Assembly (NCBI GenBank): GCA_002293545.1
Contig: DBDL01000085.1
Span: 4,529 to 12,154, forward strand
Direction: 5' to 3'
DNA from: Lachnoclostridium sp. UBA933
GTDB taxonomy: Bacteria; Bacillota; Clostridia; Lachnospirales; Lachnospiraceae
Length of the DNA: 7,626 nt
Shown: positions 6,686 to 7,626 of the stretch, in pieces
Layout: each line of letters opens with the position of its first letter
Numbering within the stretch: position 1 is the first letter of the stretch
Translations under genes and position numbers: made by a program
Notes under the pieces: model-generated
What the model was told of the DNA's origin: nothing
Databases searched by the model: none
The model's input: the letters and a program-made list of their open reading frames with translations, nothing else

Positions 6686-6717
6686 TTGCAAACCTATACC
6701 TTTCCCTATGGTTTCAA
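6686..6717 (-). other. Imperfect hairpin in the rex leader
   Basis: On the - strand TTGAAACC (6717-6710) pairs with GGTTTGCAA (6694-6686), leaving one bulged G at 6689. A further ATA/TAT (6709-6707 with 6698-6696) can extend the stem after a bulged A. The 8-base loop holds GGGAAAGG, the purine-rich candidate ribosome site of rex. The stem ends 5 bases before the ATG. With no T run it is not a terminator for the upstream chemotaxis gene. It shares its 3' arm with the nnr leader hairpin. Confidence 0.35.
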
Positions 6718-6733
6718 AGCATCGGCACACGGA

Positions 6734-7626
6734 TTATGCCTCTTTCAATTTGAACTTCTCTACAATCTTGTCTAATGCTTTCGCCTGAGAATTCATCGCT
6801 TCCGCTGAGTTTGCAGACTCCTCGGAAATAGTGGCGGATTCTTCGGCACCTGCCGCTGTCGTCTGCACTACGGTGGATACATGCTCTACCGATTCATTGA
6901 TATCACGAATCGCAATGGACTGTGTTTCCATCGACTTCGTCATTTCCTCACTGATCTTTATGATTTCTTCCGATTTATCACTTACCGCTTCCAAACTCAC
7001 CTTCGCTTCTTCCATGATCCGGTTTCCGTTTTTCACCTGCTCCGAACTGTCACGTATCAATTCTGCAGATTCCTTTGCAGCTTCCGCACTCATGGCAGCC
7101 AATTGTCTTACTTCCTCTGCCACAACAGCAAATCCCTTTCCGGCTTCTCCGGCTCTCGACGCTTCAATGGAAGCATTTAATGCCAATAAGTTGGTCTGGG
7201 AGGAAATATCATTGATGGAATCAATCACATTGGTAATACTCTGTGAGCTCTTATCAATGGCTTCCATGGATTTCATTAACCGGTTCATGGATTCCATGGA
7301 TTTCTCAACTAAATGACCGGACTCCGTAATTCCTTCCGTACAGAAATGAGATTTATCGGTGCTTTCCGCTACTTGACTCTTAATTTCATTGATGGAAGCA
7401 ACAAGCTCCTCTACCGAAGCAGCTTGTTCTGTCGCACCGGTTGCCAAATCCTGAGCTCCGACAGAAATCTGCTTCATTCCCTCGGATATCATTTCCGAAC
7501 CGGACGCCACCGAATTGGAAGCACTTTTGATTTCCGTAAACATGCTGTTTAATTCGCTTACCATTTTGGATATTGCCAAAGCCAAGCTGTCTTTCTCCGA
7601 CAGCACCTTGATATCAACCGACAAAT
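6734..7626 (-). CDS. Methyl-accepting chemotaxis protein, C-terminal signalling part (5' end missing)
   Basis: The cytoplasmic half of a chemoreceptor that passes ligand signals to CheW and CheA and is tuned by methylation. The gene continues beyond the right edge; about 297 residues are visible, and the TTG at 7624 is an internal codon. The first residues ([21 protein letters not shown], 7624-7562) resemble the end of a HAMP linker. Then come long heptad helices with Gln/Glu-rich patches ([11 protein letters not shown], about 7435-7403) typical of methylation regions. The hairpin tip is at about 7198-7097, with [18 protein letters not shown] followed by [15 protein letters not shown], the near-invariant CheA/CheW contact. 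The return helix ends KFKLKEA without a CheR-docking pentapeptide. The ligand-binding domain and membrane segments lie outside the window, so the signal is unknown. It implies a motile organism. Confidence 0.94.
   Translation of the reverse strand, partial: LSVDIKVLSEKDSLALAISKMVSELNSMFTEIKSASNSVASGSEMISEGMKQISVGAQDLATGATEQAASVEELVASINEIKSQVAESTDKSHFCTEGITESGHLVEKSMESMNRLMKSMEAIDKSSQSITNVIDSINDISSQTNLLALNASIEASRAGEAGKGFAVVAEEVRQLAAMSAEAAKESAELIRDSSEQVKNGNRIMEEAKVSLEAVSDKSEEIIKISEEMTKSMETQSIAIRDINESVEHVSTVVQTTAAGAEESATISEESANSAEAMNSQAKALDKIVEKFKLKEA

Noticed and set aside
6680..6698. Possible Rex operator overlapping the rex start (TTGTTAT at 6680-6686 on + strand)
   Set aside because: Only one half matches TTGTTAA-n4-TTAACAA; the other half (AACCTAT) does not, so no operator is called.
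6831..7316. Long + strand ORF (161 codons) opposite the chemoreceptor
   Set aside because: It is the mirror of the low-complexity Ser/Ala/Glu-rich coding strand; no ribosome site and no recognisable protein.

Overview
This window looks like chromosomal housekeeping DNA from a Gram-positive Clostridia-type bacterium, most likely Lachnospiraceae-like. Four things suggest this: AGGAG-type ribosome sites, moderate GC with frequent AT-rich codons, a clostridial-style Rex (IRQDF..FGGFGQQGYGYNVE-type DNA-binding region), and an alr gene directly downstream of the NAD(P)HX repair gene, an order familiar from Firmicutes. The assignment is inference from protein character, not from a search. I see no mobile element, tRNA, rRNA, CRISPR array, prophage gene or obvious transferred island.

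Layout. On the + strand, bases 1-1130 hold the 3' part of an S-adenosylhomocysteine hydrolase gene (short, archaeal/Thermotoga-like form), closed by a clear intrinsic terminator at 1149-1191. Everything else lies on the - strand and converges on that terminator. Read in the direction of transcription (right to left) it is: the C-terminal part of a methyl-accepting chemotaxis protein (7626-6734); rex, the NADH/NAD+-sensing repressor (6680-6051); a coiled-coil protein of unknown function whose frame is broken into two overlapping ORFs (6054-5710 and 5722-5462); a bifunctional NAD(P)HX epimerase/dehydratase (5350-3872); and a MurF-alanine racemase fusion (3784-1208).

How the genes relate. rex and the unknown gene overlap by 4 bases and are surely read together. 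The nnr and murF/alr genes follow after gaps of 111 and 87 bases with no terminator between them, so one long transcript is plausible but unproven. Rex (redox sensing) and Nnr (repair of hydrated NADH/NADPH) both concern the nicotinamide pool. The MurF-Alr fusion joins the first step of D-alanine supply to the ligation of D-Ala-D-Ala onto the peptidoglycan precursor.

The points most worth a second look are the broken unknown gene behind rex, the MurF-Alr fusion, and two similar hairpins in the leaders of rex and nnr that share the sequence GGTTTGCAAT. Nothing here is convincingly a new system; most of the window is ordinary.
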